This document shows, piece after piece, positions 23,001 through 33,560 of a DNA stretch of 64,000 bases (the first letter of the stretch is position 1; the number at the start of each line of letters is the position of its first letter). A model generated the notes under the pieces. That model saw only the letters and a program-made list of their open reading frames with translations. It did no database searches and had not been told where the DNA came from. A program made the position numbers and the translations under genes. This DNA is from Polytrichum commune (Eukaryota; Streptophyta; Polytrichopsida; Polytrichales; Polytrichaceae), in the NCBI GenBank assembly GCA_950295325.1, contig OX485808.1, forward strand, positions 34,185,180 through 34,249,179. Direction: 5' to 3'.

Positions 23001-25107
23001 TGATGACTTAAACGAGAATGAGATTGGCAAGGCATTGGTGGGAGTCGTCCATCCCGAAGGTCAAAGGGTTGTTATAGATTCGGGCTCGGGAAGTCTAGGT
23101 CCTAATTTTTACAATTATGGGGATAATGGGGATTATGCCCAATGGCTAAGGGAGTACCCCGAGTCCGAGGTTGATGTAATGATTACATTTCACCAAGTAG
23201 GCTTAGGGAGTGAATTTCCTAGTGTTAGTTTAGGAGAGGGCTCATTGTTGGAGCCATGTGAGGTGCTCACCGAGGAAGAGTGGGTTAGCGGTGGGTTAAC
23301 ACCTTGGGTACATGACGTGGAAGAGGGTGAGGTTAGTTTAATTCATGTAGATGGGACTCAAGAGGAGGATGTGATTATTGAGTCATCGAAATTGGAGGAG
23401 CCTTTACATTTCAAGACCACGTCTACGGGGATAGTTGTAGGTCAAGATGTGAAAGATTACCCCAATGTGCCTTCCGATTGGTATCGGAACAAAGAGGAAC
23501 AAGCACATGTATCGGAAGCGGATTGGCGGTACGTGGATGTGAAATTAAAGAATGGAAAAACCCGACAAATGAAGATGGGCTCCAAATTGGGGGAGAAAGA
23601 GGTTAGGGAGTATAGCAATTTGGTGGATGAGTTTAGTGATACTTTTGCATGGTCCTACGATGAGCTTAAGGGAATTCCTAGGGAAATGGTAGAGCACCGG
23701 ATTCCTTTAATTCCGGGGGCGAGGCCAATTAGACAAAAGGAGAGGAGGATGCATTTACAAGCGGACCACTTGTCTAGGTTGTCGGAGGAGATAGGAAAAA
23801 ATCCGGTAAATGATATGTTAGTAGATGATAGCCTCTTTGTGGTCACTTCTACACCGGAGTGGTATGCGGGCATAGTGGAATTTCTAACAACCCACAAGTT
23901 GCCCAAAGAGTGGACAAAAGAAGAGAGAAGGAAGGTGAGGGTAAATAGTAGGCAATTTGTTGTAGTGGGCCATAGGTTGTTTAGAAGGGGGTCCGATGGT
24001 ATTTTACGACGATGCGTGTCAAAAACGGAGGTTGAAGCGATTTTAATCGCTTGCCACGATAGCGCTTGCGGCGGTCACTTCTCGAGTCAACTCACCGGGC
24101 AAAAAATACTTAGAGCGGGCTACTTTTGGCCTACACTATTTAAGGACGCCCATGACTATGTAAGGAAATGCGACGCTTGCCAACGGTATGCCCGAAACGA
24201 CCTTAGAATGGAGATGCCTTTACATGTATCATTACCCTTAATTCCTTTCGAAAAATGGGGCATCGACTATGTGGGTGAGATCCATCCCCAATCTTCAAAA
24301 GGAATGAAATATATTGTGGTGGCAACCGAGTACCTCACCAAGTGGGCGGAAGCCAAAGCGGTGAAGACCGACACGGCGGAACACGCGGCAACATTTATGT
24401 ACGAAAACATAATTTCGCGGTTCGGGGTGCCGAAGATCCTAGTAAGCGATAGGGGTACTCACTTTTTGAATGACTTGATTCGAGAGATGACAAAGAAATT
24501 TAAAATTGATCACCGGAAGACTACTCCCTACCACCCACAAACCAATGGACAAACGGAAAGGGTTAACGGAATTTTGGTGAGTATACTACGCAAGACGGTT
24601 ATAGACTCGAAGCGGGATTGGGATACGAAACTAACGGCGGCACTTTGGGCATACCGTACAACCTATAAGGTAACTACGCGTGCTACACCATTTTCCTTAG
24701 TCTATGGTCTTGAAGCGACACTACCAATCGAATATGAAGTCGAGTCACTTAGGGTGGCCGTAAGTACGAGACTTACCGAAAGTCAATCCTTACGAAATCG
24801 ACTAACCGATTTGGAAGCACTTGACGAAGGGAGGAGAATGGCGGCTCAACACATTGAGGCAATCCAAAGAAGGAGAAAGATTACTTTCGACAAACGACAT
24901 AAGAGAAGGGCCCTAACACCGGGAATGATGGTCATGATTCAAGACGCACGAAAGCTTGAATTTCCGGCGAAATTCAATGCGGTATGGTTAGGACCTTACC
25001 TTGTCTATGAGGTTTTTCCTAATAATTCAATTCAATTGGAAACGTTGAATGGTGAACTCTTTCCTACCCGTACATCGGGAAGTAGATGTAAGGAGTACCG
25101 AGCTTGA
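20065..25107 (+). CDS. gag-protease-integrase polyprotein with internal deletion of RT and RNase H
   Basis: A 1,680-codon uninterrupted ORF. The retrotransposon gag domain covers about residues 150-310 (LPKFYGTKDEDPSRH, TLEGEAYEWY). A CCHC knuckle (CVQCGQPGHTRQFC) lies near 431-444 and a second Cys/His-rich stretch after it. The aspartic protease active site reads LVDGGSSLNIL near 850. At about residue 1,228 the text goes from the RT entry motif (RPIRQKERRM) directly to the end of RNase H (HLQADHLSRL); the catalytic RT and RNase H are gone, yet the frame holds. The integrase HHCC zinc finger follows (CHDSACGGHF to CDACQRYA, near 1,330-1,373), then the DDE core (WGIDYVGE, LVSDRGTHF, TNGQTERVNG). 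The start ATG is the first in the ORF. The protein could form particles and integrate but cannot copy RNA by itself. Confidence 0.93.
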   Translation: MQGRTRSQKPSLIVGLEKSTRKRRSSKISDRLEQDNVRIESCLNVEPRTRSILDTLELGAQLEEEITPSKLSGETSSENYTLREEFPVEVDRGLLNSSPVTMAEERGMDPPPIPPIPPIPPIPPIDPLVRPRGLPIVVPQNLAAMDMPSHLPKFYGTKDEDPSRHMERYIERLASFLITDPGYWLVWFPTTLEGEAYEWYRDHAEGHFRGWEQLQREFLNEFRPEVGQSTALRALSSLKQGREEEILAYIRRFDLVCTRFVGTMLNDDTLKQFFIQGFFKSGTIRGVLERNPLTLADAKRAARDIENLDRDHERLWRREDELIPQFIPIHPRVVAVEPAKYENQIPYAIVDTGPRPLAVREPAPLLALPAPRTDPRLEEVERRLGASQLGFQEAMIKQMQSLTDQMSLMIRSQQPGPPPPVESGRHSSGLWCVQCGQPGHTRQFCRSGQNRDQRGNGNPPQQNQRGQAPPHYGNGSNRGPQPRGQGGQNLEKKEFHPFCGRWHAQGQCWSEGQEFNCSNCGGSHPSDTCRQPDKIINVPYPVANPQQQARDNMRGARPQGVPANELRPPNLYYDHSNARQTFHPPAGLQPTTGYIPIQNRQGVPPNGSNGRQAPPTDPGPSNSQDVRFMDGVLEATCDDMLPLPTRIGEEQSQWPPHTNAITYELVKGKGVVEEAPALAVTTRARRGDAPLEVGIGEQGNYSSDEEINLSELDRVARRATKDVERENIILQDRERTNAVHDLDNSDVGEWEGPGVPVDEFDVVGNSKVERSTGYDLWADLSTLKADITFGQLLEISPTARKTLKEGMPVHKRMRKVKAKIAARIQSQGGRDVKAIEIEVVIVDKVVPNVLVDGGSSLNILPEDTMKKLGLGLTGPSPLVINMANQSSTTPLGMIKDCRMTTGGEEYLVTFHVIKMHSNKDTFPILLGRPWLRMANAMVNWGGPKPSITYGPEGNRVIVSIGSLEGWIKKEMYLPLEKEIDDLNENEIGKALVGVVHPEGQRVVIDSGSGSLGPNFYNYGDNGDYAQWLREYPESEVDVMITFHQVGLGSEFPSVSLGEGSLLEPCEVLTEEEWVSGGLTPWVHDVEEGEVSLIHVDGTQEEDVIIESSKLEEPLHFKTTSTGIVVGQDVKDYPNVPSDWYRNKEEQAHVSEADWRYVDVKLKNGKTRQMKMGSKLGEKEVREYSNLVDEFSDTFAWSYDELKGIPREMVEHRIPLIPGARPIRQKERRMHLQADHLSRLSEEIGKNPVNDMLVDDSLFVVTSTPEWYAGIVEFLTTHKLPKEWTKEERRKVRVNSRQFVVVGHRLFRRGSDGILRRCVSKTEVEAILIACHDSACGGHFSSQLTGQKILRAGYFWPTLFKDAHDYVRKCDACQRYARNDLRMEMPLHVSLPLIPFEKWGIDYVGEIHPQSSKGMKYIVVATEYLTKWAEAKAVKTDTAEHAATFMYENIISRFGVPKILVSDRGTHFLNDLIREMTKKFKIDHRKTTPYHPQTNGQTERVNGILVSILRKTVIDSKRDWDTKLTAALWAYRTTYKVTTRATPFSLVYGLEATLPIEYEVESLRVAVSTRLTESQSLRNRLTDLEALDEGRRMAAQHIEAIQRRRKITFDKRHKRRALTPGMMVMIQDARKLEFPAKFNAVWLGPYLVYEVFPNNSIQLETLNGELFPTRTSGSRCKEYRA

Positions 25108-25168
25108 CTAGGCAACTTACCCTTGGAGCAAGAGATGTTTGGATTCATCCCCCGATGGTCGCCAATTA

Positions 25169-27027
25169 TGTGAGCCCAAAAGGGTGCCCACATTTAGTCT
25201 TAGACCTTTGAAACGTTAGTTGATGCACTTTGAAGTAGCATGTTACTTCACAAAAATATAAAAAGAGTGAAATGTTAGTCTTAGAAGTACCATGTTGTAA
25301 GAGGCTAGGATGTGAGTTGTTATTGTGTTTTTACCTTCGGAAGGATTTGAGTGAATGAGGATAGGTAAGGAGAACTTGGATTGAGTAGTTAGTGAGTAGG
25401 CTAGTACAAATGGATGGAGACAACCAAAGTGACTCAAGAGGCAAGTGCATTCGAATTGGGATGAATGGAGGATCACATGGAGCGCACAAGTGGACCACCT
25501 CATCATGGCCACTTAATGGGGAAGGCCCAAGGAAGAATGCAAGGTGGAGGATAAGCAAATTCTCAAAGCACCAATCAAATCACGAGTTAAGCATCGTGGT
25601 TTGAATTAAGTGGTGAGCGACGATTTGGGAAAGTAAGGGGAGAAAGTTATGGCGGCGGAAAGCGAAGGAGGCTAAGTTTGGGTTGAAGCATCCCAAGTTT
25701 GGTAAAGTGTGGTAGGTAGAAAGCCAAGGCTAGTTAAATGTTCGAATTAGGATCCTTGTTGATCATTTGAGGGAGGAAGACTTAGAAGATAGGATTGGCG
25801 CCTACTAAGTAGGAGGAAATCTCAAGGGCTTATCGTGAGCCTTGAGGGTGCTCACCCCCTCAAGCTTACTATATAATCCCTCATTCTTCCCTCACTCATT
25901 CTCTCTTTCCTTTGTGCTCCAAGGCACCCCACGAGTTATAAGTGTGGGTGTGGGAAGCCATATTGGAGCACATGTGTGTGCTTAGTTTTTAGTTTGAGAG
26001 CCAAGGCTTGTTAGCCTTGAAGAGGGCTTGACCTCTTGGTAGAATTAGTGTTGACGTGAAGGATTTTAAAGTTAATTCATGATTCCAATTTGTGGTACTT
26101 AAAGTTCATGTTTTGAATACACGTGGTTGCAAGTTCCATGTTTAAGAGTTGAGCACTTGATGTTGTGATGAGTGCAAAAATATACTTGTGTGGATTAGTT
26201 AGTCTTAGTGAAGTTAGGAAATTCTCTCTCCCCCTCTCCTCTCTAGGATTTTAGGATTTTAGTATTAGAGAAGAATTGTGTGATTAGAAAGGGGTTGTTA
26301 GTAGAATTAGGGAAATTAGGTAGGAAGATTAGTTGAGGGCTTGAATAATTAGTGAGGTAGTTGGGGATTACAACTACAAAGTTGTGGGTTCATGAAGGAG
26401 CTGGGTTTATGAAGGAGCTGGGTTTGTTTAGTTAGAAAGTAAAGAGCTGGGTTTGTTTAGTTAGAAGCTAAGGAGTTGGGTTCATGAAGGAGCTGGGTGT
26501 ATGAAGGAGCTGGGTTTGTTTAGTTAGAAAGTAAAGAGCTGGGTTTATGAAGGAGCTGGGTTTGTTTAGTTAGAAGCTAAGAAGCTGGGTTTATGAAGGA
26601 GCTGGGTTTATGAAGGAGCTAGGTTTATGTGATTAGAAAGTAAAGAGATGGGTTCATGAAGGAGCTTAGTAGATAGCCTACCTAATTAGCTCATAGACAA
26701 GTAGTTAGTTACATTATGCTAGTTAGTGTTATGTGTGGCTTTCACAAGTAAATGTATTTGAGATTGACTATAGAGAATAGTGTTTTTTTTAACACTTGCA
26801 TCCTCTCTTTAAAAATAAACCACGTGCACAACTTAATGGAGAATGTGGAGCACTCTCGCGATGGCAAGACAAAGGAAGCAAAGACCAAAGTTAAATCCAA
26901 GACCACTTGAAGGGTGAACCTTGCACTATGGACTCATCCAAGTCCAAATCCAATACCGCGGAGGAATGTGAGCCCAAACCCACTACTCGGACTACGGACG
27001 CTTAAGGGTGGGGGGTTTGGCCTCACA
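25169..27027 (+). repeat. 3' LTR
   Basis: 1,859 bp, nearly identical to the 5' LTR, ending CTCACA before the CACAC target duplication. No clear purine tract precedes it; the preceding bases are GATGGTCGCCAATTA. Confidence 0.95.
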
Positions 27028-27055
27028 CACACACAATGACACACCATGTAGTATC

Positions 27056-30000
27056 TCAAATGAATTTATTATATTTCGCGTGAGCGTACAACTCTCTGTA
27101 CATATAGTCCTTCGGATCCATGTATCTTTCGCTTATCGGATTACAACTAAGGAACCGGGGCACGGGTAGTCCGCTCCCCACGAGCGTTTGAATGTACTTA
27201 AGTAGGTCTAACAAAAAGCGGTCTCGGACCTTCTCGACCGTCCACGTCGGGCAAACTATGAAGTTCGAGGTCGGGTTCAAAATGTTCTTGGAAGCGATGT
27301 CATCCACCATCAACGTGTTGTCACGGGTGGGGCGAACGTCGTAGGGACAACCGACCATGTTGGGACGCTGGTCCCATACGATTGGCTTCAAGTCCTTAAG
27401 AAATTGATTTACTGCGGGGTTGTTGGGTTTTTTCACAACCCTGCCGTCGGAGGTGTATAATGTTTTACAAGAATCCTGTCCTAGGACCAAGCACGGGGGT
27501 TGGAGCCCCTTGAAGATGAACTCCACGACCGCATGGGTGTTCTCGGACTTCATGGAGCTCCACACGATCACCCACCATTTGGATAGGGCGACCTGCAGGA
27601 AGCGCCGAAGCCACGGGCGGAGGTACACTAGCTTGCTTTTGATGTACGCGGGGGGACCATCGTAGTTGGCGTCCTCGGGCTTGCAGAAAGGGACCGTTGG
27701 GACCCTCGGACAATGCACGCACTGGACAAGGACCCCGTTGAGGTCTAGCACCAGGAACCGGGTCTTGGGAGGCGAAGGTGGCGAGGGCAAAATCGGGGGG
27801 ACCACCACGCTGTCCTCCACACTCCTCAGAGAGGATCGGTGGGGAGCCGCGACGCTATGCTCCGAACCCTGCGGCGACGAGCGAGAGAAGGCGGCGAGGA
27901 CTATGTTATGCTATGTCCATCTCAAGCAGAACGGAAATTTTGTGCAAACACAAGAAGAATTGGACCATTGGTAGCAACAAAAACATACAAGGGGAACAAC
28001 ATACATTGGGACACGGATGCAAACATATGGGCGTCAAAAATAATAATTTTATTTTTACAAATCTCTATGTACAATTTGATGGGGGGTGAACCGCGGTGAA
28101 CTAGCCATTCACACTATCCTAACTGTGCATCTACAAAATTGCCTGTAAGCGCCGCGCAATATCGAGCGTAGTCGAGTGCAGGGTGACAAAATGATCGCGA
28201 AGGGGGGCACTGAAGGGGCGCATGTATTGGACATATGGGCATCGAAAGGCCGGGGTGCAGTTCCTCCTAGCTAAGGGGACAAGACCACGCCAACAAGACA
28301 ATGACCCAGGAGGTTTGGGTCGATCGACCCAAACTGAGAGGTCTCAGTGTATTACCTCGCCCTGGTCATGTCTCGATGCCGTGGAGGGCTCCATCGTCTG
28401 CGCTGCCCCTCCTCTCTCTCCAGCGCCTTCTTCAACGACATCAACAACCTTCTCCTGCAAAGGTTCAGGATCAGGCCCTTGTCCTAAACCAATCTCCGCA
28501 TGTGCATCATGCATGGGTTCATCGACTTGGTTAGGAGTAGAGGTATCACCAGGCCCTTGCAGGCCTTCAACATCTAACATGGTTGTGTCTTTTTCACACC
28601 CATGTTGGTCAAGGGACGACTGTCCTGCACCAAGGTTTGGGTCACCCGACCCAAACTGTCTTGCATCGGGGTAGTTCCCTTGTGGCACTACACAGGGGGG
28701 GGTGTTTGGGTCATCCGACCCAAACATTCGGGGGTCGTCATGCTGGTGAGGGGGAGCTATCACTATGGGGGGCCGAAGTGGTGGAGGCCCCAAAGGAGAG
28801 GAGGCTCCAGAGACACGCCAGATGTTGGGATCGTCCACTTGCTGGACCGGGGCGTAGGGGACATTGTGTGGCCGCATCATGTGTTGGAAACTGAATGACG
28901 TTTGCGGCACAGACTGTTGAGGAATGCTCTGGGCAGGGAAGCCGGCGGGCAAGTGCGGAAAGGCGCTCGAGGGAGCCACCACCAATCCTTGCGCCCACAT
29001 TCCTTGAATGACCTGCGATATCAGGTCGGCGCTGGATGGAGGTTGGGCCATCGCCCTTTGTCGCTCCTGCTCCAATAGGAGAGCCCTCAACTCTGCTACC
29101 TCGTTCCGCATTGAGGGTTCTTCTGCGGCAACCTTCTGCATGCGGACTCGCTGCTCCTCGTCCCTCCGCATCTTCTCGTTCGCCTCCTCCACAGTCAGGA
29201 CTTCTAGTTTCACCCTAACCATGCCTGCGAACGATGTCGGGGAGGGGGGATCCGATCTGAGCCGTTTGGCGAGCTCCATATCGTCCTCGTCCTCGCTGCT
29301 TATGGCGATGGTCTCCTCCCTTGCGTAGTCGCTGTAGAGCTTCTTCCCCTTCAACTTCCTCCTCTCCTTGAACGTTGTTGTCGTGTCCCTGGAGTACATG
29401 TCTCTAGCATCGTCCACCGTGAGGACGGGCACCAACTTGCTTTGCGGGGTTGCCACCCGCATAGCTTTCTTCCGTTGGGGGGCTTCTGATTCTTGCGTGT
29501 AACCCGTTGCTCCTTCTTCTACCTCCCCTTCCGCCTTATGGTCCTCTTGTTCCTCTTGTTCCTCCTCCTCCTCCACCTCGTCACCTGGCCCCCGAGATGA
29601 GGTACCCGGATGCAATCCTACGAGTGGTTCGGGTGCTCCAACTGGAGCACTCGTGGCAAATTCTGCAAGGTTGACACGCCTTGCCATATCCATCGGGTTT
29701 TCACCCCCCTCTACAATCTCCTCCATGTAGCTCCCCGGGATCCAATCGAGGATGTCCATCTTCTTGGCTAGGACTTTTTGGGTTTTGTAAAATTGAAGAT
29801 CATTGTCCTCTATATAGGAGTACATCTTCAAACCCAACATCTGGACATTCAAAAAACAACTTGGATCAGAGATATGCTCATTAAATTACACCAAGAACAA
29901 GAAAAAGAAACAATAAGAGAAAACCAATACAAAAGGTTTGGGTCGCTCGACCCAAACCATCACTGTGGCAAGTTTGGGTCGCTCGACCCAAACCATCACT

Positions 30001-32956
30001 GTGGCAAGTTTGGGTCGCTCGACCCAAACCTTCACTGTGGCAAGTTTGGGTCGCTCGACCCAAACTATAAACCGACTATTTTGAAGTTACTTACCATGCC
30101 AGCATAGATAGGTTTGGAACCCCCGAAGACGTTGAAAATAGAATCCCCTCTTCTTGTCAAGGCCCTCATTATCCGTAAGTAGAACTCCATCCGCAGCTCG
30201 TCGGCAGTATAGTTCGCGTACTTGGCCTCGTCGTAGAGGCTCCTGCTCGCACCCAACCCCTCTGGTACTTGGAAGAGTTTTTCCATCCGGTTTATGGGGT
30301 GGTTGTCGACCTTCAGCAAGTTCGCTTTGTATACAAAGTACAAACACAATACGTCGACAAGCTTTGTTTTTTTGTCCTTCAACGTCGAGTAAGACCCCTC
30401 CGCCGGTGCAGCAATGTAATGAGATTTAGAGACAGCATAATCAGGTTGCAATTTCCTCGCAATCTCATATACCTGCTCCGCCCTCCTATCCTCGACTATC
30501 CACAACCAAATGTCGACCTCCCTAAATTTGGGACTTGCATAGTCGACGAACTTTGATAGGAAGGGCTCATAGAAGGGGGTGCTCATAGTACCCTCAAATG
30601 AACTTCCAGGAATGTTCCTGAAGTCTATCATCCCAAAGGGGAATCGATCCCCAACATTCGTCCTTATCGTCTTGCGAGCCTCAACGCCAGGCCACCCCTG
30701 GATTTTTAGAGGCTCTAGGGTGACAAGGTTGAAATGTGCGTCCCCCTCAAAACTGACAATTTTCTTCTCCTTTATGAAATTCGAAAAGACACGCGCTGTG
30801 TGATTGGGAAGTGCCCGATTCTTCCCACCTTTCACCAGCTTGGACCGCAGGAAGTCTTCCCCCGCTTCCCTGATGAGAGCCGCCATAGATGCACTTGTGA
30901 ACTTGTACTCCGCCTTGAATGCTTTCCAGTTTGCGTCGTGGACCTCGCCATCCACAAAAAGGTTCATTTCGGGGACTATCTTGTGCAACTCTTGGACGAT
31001 GGTGTTCTTCTTCTTCTTATTCTCCGTCCATTCCTTCATGGTGTAGCATGAAGGAACGAATGATTTAGGCTTGGAGAAGACTATCTTTGGGTGCGTCCAA
31101 CATCTCTTTGCCGTGGGCTCGACGTGCAGGATGTGCGTGGCCGCCTTCCCCATGTCTGTCTCCGAAAGCCCTTGGAGTGTTCGAAAGAATTCTCTCATCA
31201 AAGGCTTGAGCTGCTTGAAACGTGCGGTCGAGTTGAAAAGCAGGCCTGTGTCGGGATCCATCAGGTCCCCCGTCTCGTGCTTCTCGAACACATTCTTCCA
31301 CTTCGACCAGACATGGTCGGATGTTGTTATCAAGTAAATTTCTCCTCGCAACTCGTTATATTTCTTTTGCTTGTGACTCGCATTGTCAATGGAGGAGAAC
31401 TTATTGATCATTTGGTACTTGAAATACTGCACATAAACATAGAAATTTATGTTAGATATGTATATGTTAGTTGGACATTTGCTTAGATGAAAAACCTTGA
31501 ATATTAACTCTTATAAGGGTTTCGGTCGATCGACCCAAACTATGAAACAAAACAAGAGTTTGGGTTGGTCGACCCAAACTATGAAACAAAACAAGCGTTT
31601 GGGTCGATCGACCCAAACCACACTCACCTCCCACTTTGGATTCTTGTCCTTCGCATTCTCCCTCTCCTTGGGAGGCCTGCCGTAGAACTCCCACACCTCG
31701 CGTGAGGCCATGATGTTGCGAATCCACGAAGCTTGGTATGCCCGTTTCTTGTTCCCCATATTGAAGTAGCGGGAGATGTCACTGAGTCTGGTTTTGTCAT
31801 CTGACCACACCACCAAGGCCTTCCACACCTTCAATTTATTTTTTTGGTTATTGGGATCATCCCACTCGGCCATGAGTTGGATTTTCTTCGACGCTTCCAC
31901 GCTGTGTTGTCCGTCAATTAGCCAAAAATCGCCTTTTTGAATTGACGGCCACATATCCGGAGTGGGCATTTTTTTGTGTCCCCGGGGCATGACTACAATA
32001 GTTTGCCTATCGTCTTTGAATTGCTCGCTCACTATCTGGGCGATTATCCAATCGACATAGGCATTTTCCTTTGCCCGAACACACTTTTCTGGTGGGGCTA
32101 GGTGACACTGAGCAATATTGATGTCAAATTTGAAGTCCCTACCCATGAAGAAACAGTGAGAACACTTGGTCGTGAAATTGTTCACGATTCTTTGGATCTC
32201 AGACGCATCCACTTCTTGTCCGGGCTTTGGCATGCGCAGTTCTGGGGAAACTGGCTCGTCCGTCATAACTGATGCCGATTCTCTTTGCCTCTTTGAAGGA
32301 GTTGTCTGACGGCTGTTTGATGGCGTGGGTGTCTCACTATCCGCCGGTGCTGCCGTAGGCGTGGTTCTTCTTGAGTCAGCCGGAACCGCCCGCGGCTTCC
32401 TCACTGTTTGAGGTCTCGACGAGCCCGCGCCTTCTTCTGTTGTGGCCTTCCTCCTCACCGGCTGTTGTGATTTTGACTTGCTCTGTTGAGCCTTGTTTAA
32501 TGCGTTGATTACTTGCTTAAGCTTTGTAAACCTGGATGCCACCTTTGTGCTTGAAATGCTTCCATGTATGAAGATAGACTCTGGTTTAATAACCTCTGGC
32601 TCAATGCAAGTTTATTTTACGTACAGGGGGTCAAATGCCTCGGAGAATTGATGCATGAACATGTGCGCATTCTGCATTGCAGAATTCTCGAGTATGACGT
32701 CCACGTAGTCACCTAGAGCCTGTACTGACGCCACCTCCCACCCCGTCAAAGTTGCCCATGTGTTTTGATCCACTGTCCCAACTTTCACCACAAAGAGGAT
32801 CTTGAATTGAGATGCCTTCACCACTTGGAGAGACCATGCAATCACCAGCCCATCCTTAGGCACATAAGATTCATCTTCAGGTGTTTCGTGTTCCTGCCAA
32901 ACCACATCTGGTGCGAGCATGAACCATCTCTCTCCAGGTCTTTTTTTGGGGGCCAT
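27056..32956 (-). CDS. Five-exon gene: ParB/DGQH-like domain, unknown middle, FCP1-like phosphatase domain
   Basis: Exons by splice-site reading are 32,956-32,621, 32,542-31,628, 31,426-30,095, 29,840-28,356 and 27,868-27,056. All junctions are GT-AG and phase 0, giving 1,626 codons. ATG 32,956 follows TTTTCTTGCAG, so a 5'-UTR intron is likely. Residues about 248-390 look ParB/DGQHR-like: FWLIDGQHSVEASKK at 317-331, then VVWSDD and an SRYFN segment. Exon 3 (444 codons) has no domain I recognise. Exon 4 is acidic, then basic (QRKKAMR, ERRKLKGKK), then coiled-coil and Pro/Gln-rich. Exon 5 holds the HAD phosphatase: FLVLDLNGVLVQ at 1,396-1,407, with Asn in place of the second motif-I Asp, then TLMVDDIASKN. 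Whether it has phosphatase activity is uncertain. Palindromes sit in its introns and in exon 4. It lies head to head with the DUF7869 gene. Confidence 0.75.
28313..28334. repeat. Palindrome P, in intron 4
   Basis: Arms GTTTGGGTCG and CGACCCAAAC with an AT centre make a perfect 22-bp palindrome. It lies 21 bp past the donor of exon 4. Confidence 0.9.
28635..28725. repeat. Two palindromes P inside coding exon 4
   Basis: Copies at 28,635-28,656 and 28,704-28,725 have slightly altered inner arms. Read on the minus strand they encode the peptides FGSGDPN and FGSDDPN without breaking the frame. Confidence 0.85.
29936..30065. repeat. Four palindromes P at 36-bp spacing, in intron 3
   Basis: Copies start at 29,936, 29,972, 30,008 and 30,044. 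All have the CT centre and are joined by the spacer CATCACTGTGGCAA or a one-base variant. Confidence 0.95.
31519..31618. repeat. Three palindromes P at 39-bp spacing, in intron 2
   Basis: Copies start at 31,519, 31,558 and 31,597, joined by TATGAAACAAAACAAG. The last copy ends 10 bp from the exon 2 border. Confidence 0.95.
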
Positions 32957-32981
32957 CTGCAAGAAAACCACAACGCTGTTA

Positions 32982-33347
32982 GTTTCGGTCGTTCGACCCA
33001 AACTATTACTAATGTATATTAGCACGTAGATGGGAATGACTGATGTCATATATGTTGAGGTCACGAATTGGCAGGTTTGGGTAGATCGACCCAAACACAA
33101 GCTAGTAGTGGGTTTGATAATTGGCAACAATTATCTGCTGTATGAAATTAGCTCGATCGTGCAATACGAATTTTGAGATAGTAGGTCACATAATTATTAG
33201 TGCTTTGTTTTTTGGTAACTTTCATATTTTTTAGATATAAGTGTACATCCCAAAATAGATCTGTATAATAAATTTGTTTCATGAGATTTTATTTTATTGG
33301 AACGATATGAATATGTTTTGCCATGGTTTGGGTCGCTCGACCCAAAC
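32982..33347. repeat. Three palindromes P upstream of the minus-strand start codon
   Basis: Copies at 32,982-33,003, 33,075-33,096 and 33,326-33,347 lie in the inferred 5'-UTR intron or promoter of the ParB/FCP1-like gene. Confidence 0.9.
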
Positions 33348-33444
33348 CAGTTTCCGTACACTGAAACAACAAAGATTAGTTGTGAATAATATGTATTCTC
33401 AACTAATTCTTGTTGTTTCAATTTACGATCGCTAATGATACATT

Positions 33445-33560
33445 GCTTATTATGAAATGCTTGTTATAAAATGCTTATTAAATGATGCTTATTATATAAT
33501 ACATGTGATAGAATGCTTAGAATAGAATGCTTAGAATAGAATGCTTAGAATAGAATGCTT
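33445..33560. repeat. Short tandem repeat ATGCTTAGAATAG
   Basis: Degenerate ATGCTTATTA-type units grade into about four nearly exact 13-bp ATGCTTAGAATAG units. Confidence 0.85.

Larger units (their letters stand above)
17256..27032 (+). mobile_element. Young Ty3/gypsy LTR retrotransposon lacking reverse transcriptase
   Basis: Two long direct repeats (17,261-19,136 and 25,169-27,027) begin TGTGAG and end CTCACA, and are flanked by the 5-bp target duplication CACAC (17,256-17,260 and 27,028-27,032). Read side by side, the LTRs differ by one substitution and one 17-bp repeat unit, so the insertion is recent. The interior has a leader, a single long ORF (gag, protease, integrase) and a short 3' tail. 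Reverse transcriptase and RNase H are absent, so movement would need these enzymes in trans. It lies antisense to the minus-strand gene it follows. Confidence 0.95.

Noticed and set aside
27056-27820. The FCP1-like exon as a complete stand-alone gene
   Set aside because: The apparent start there is GTG, not ATG. The frame continues upstream to a CGCCGCAG acceptor that joins exon 4 in phase 0.
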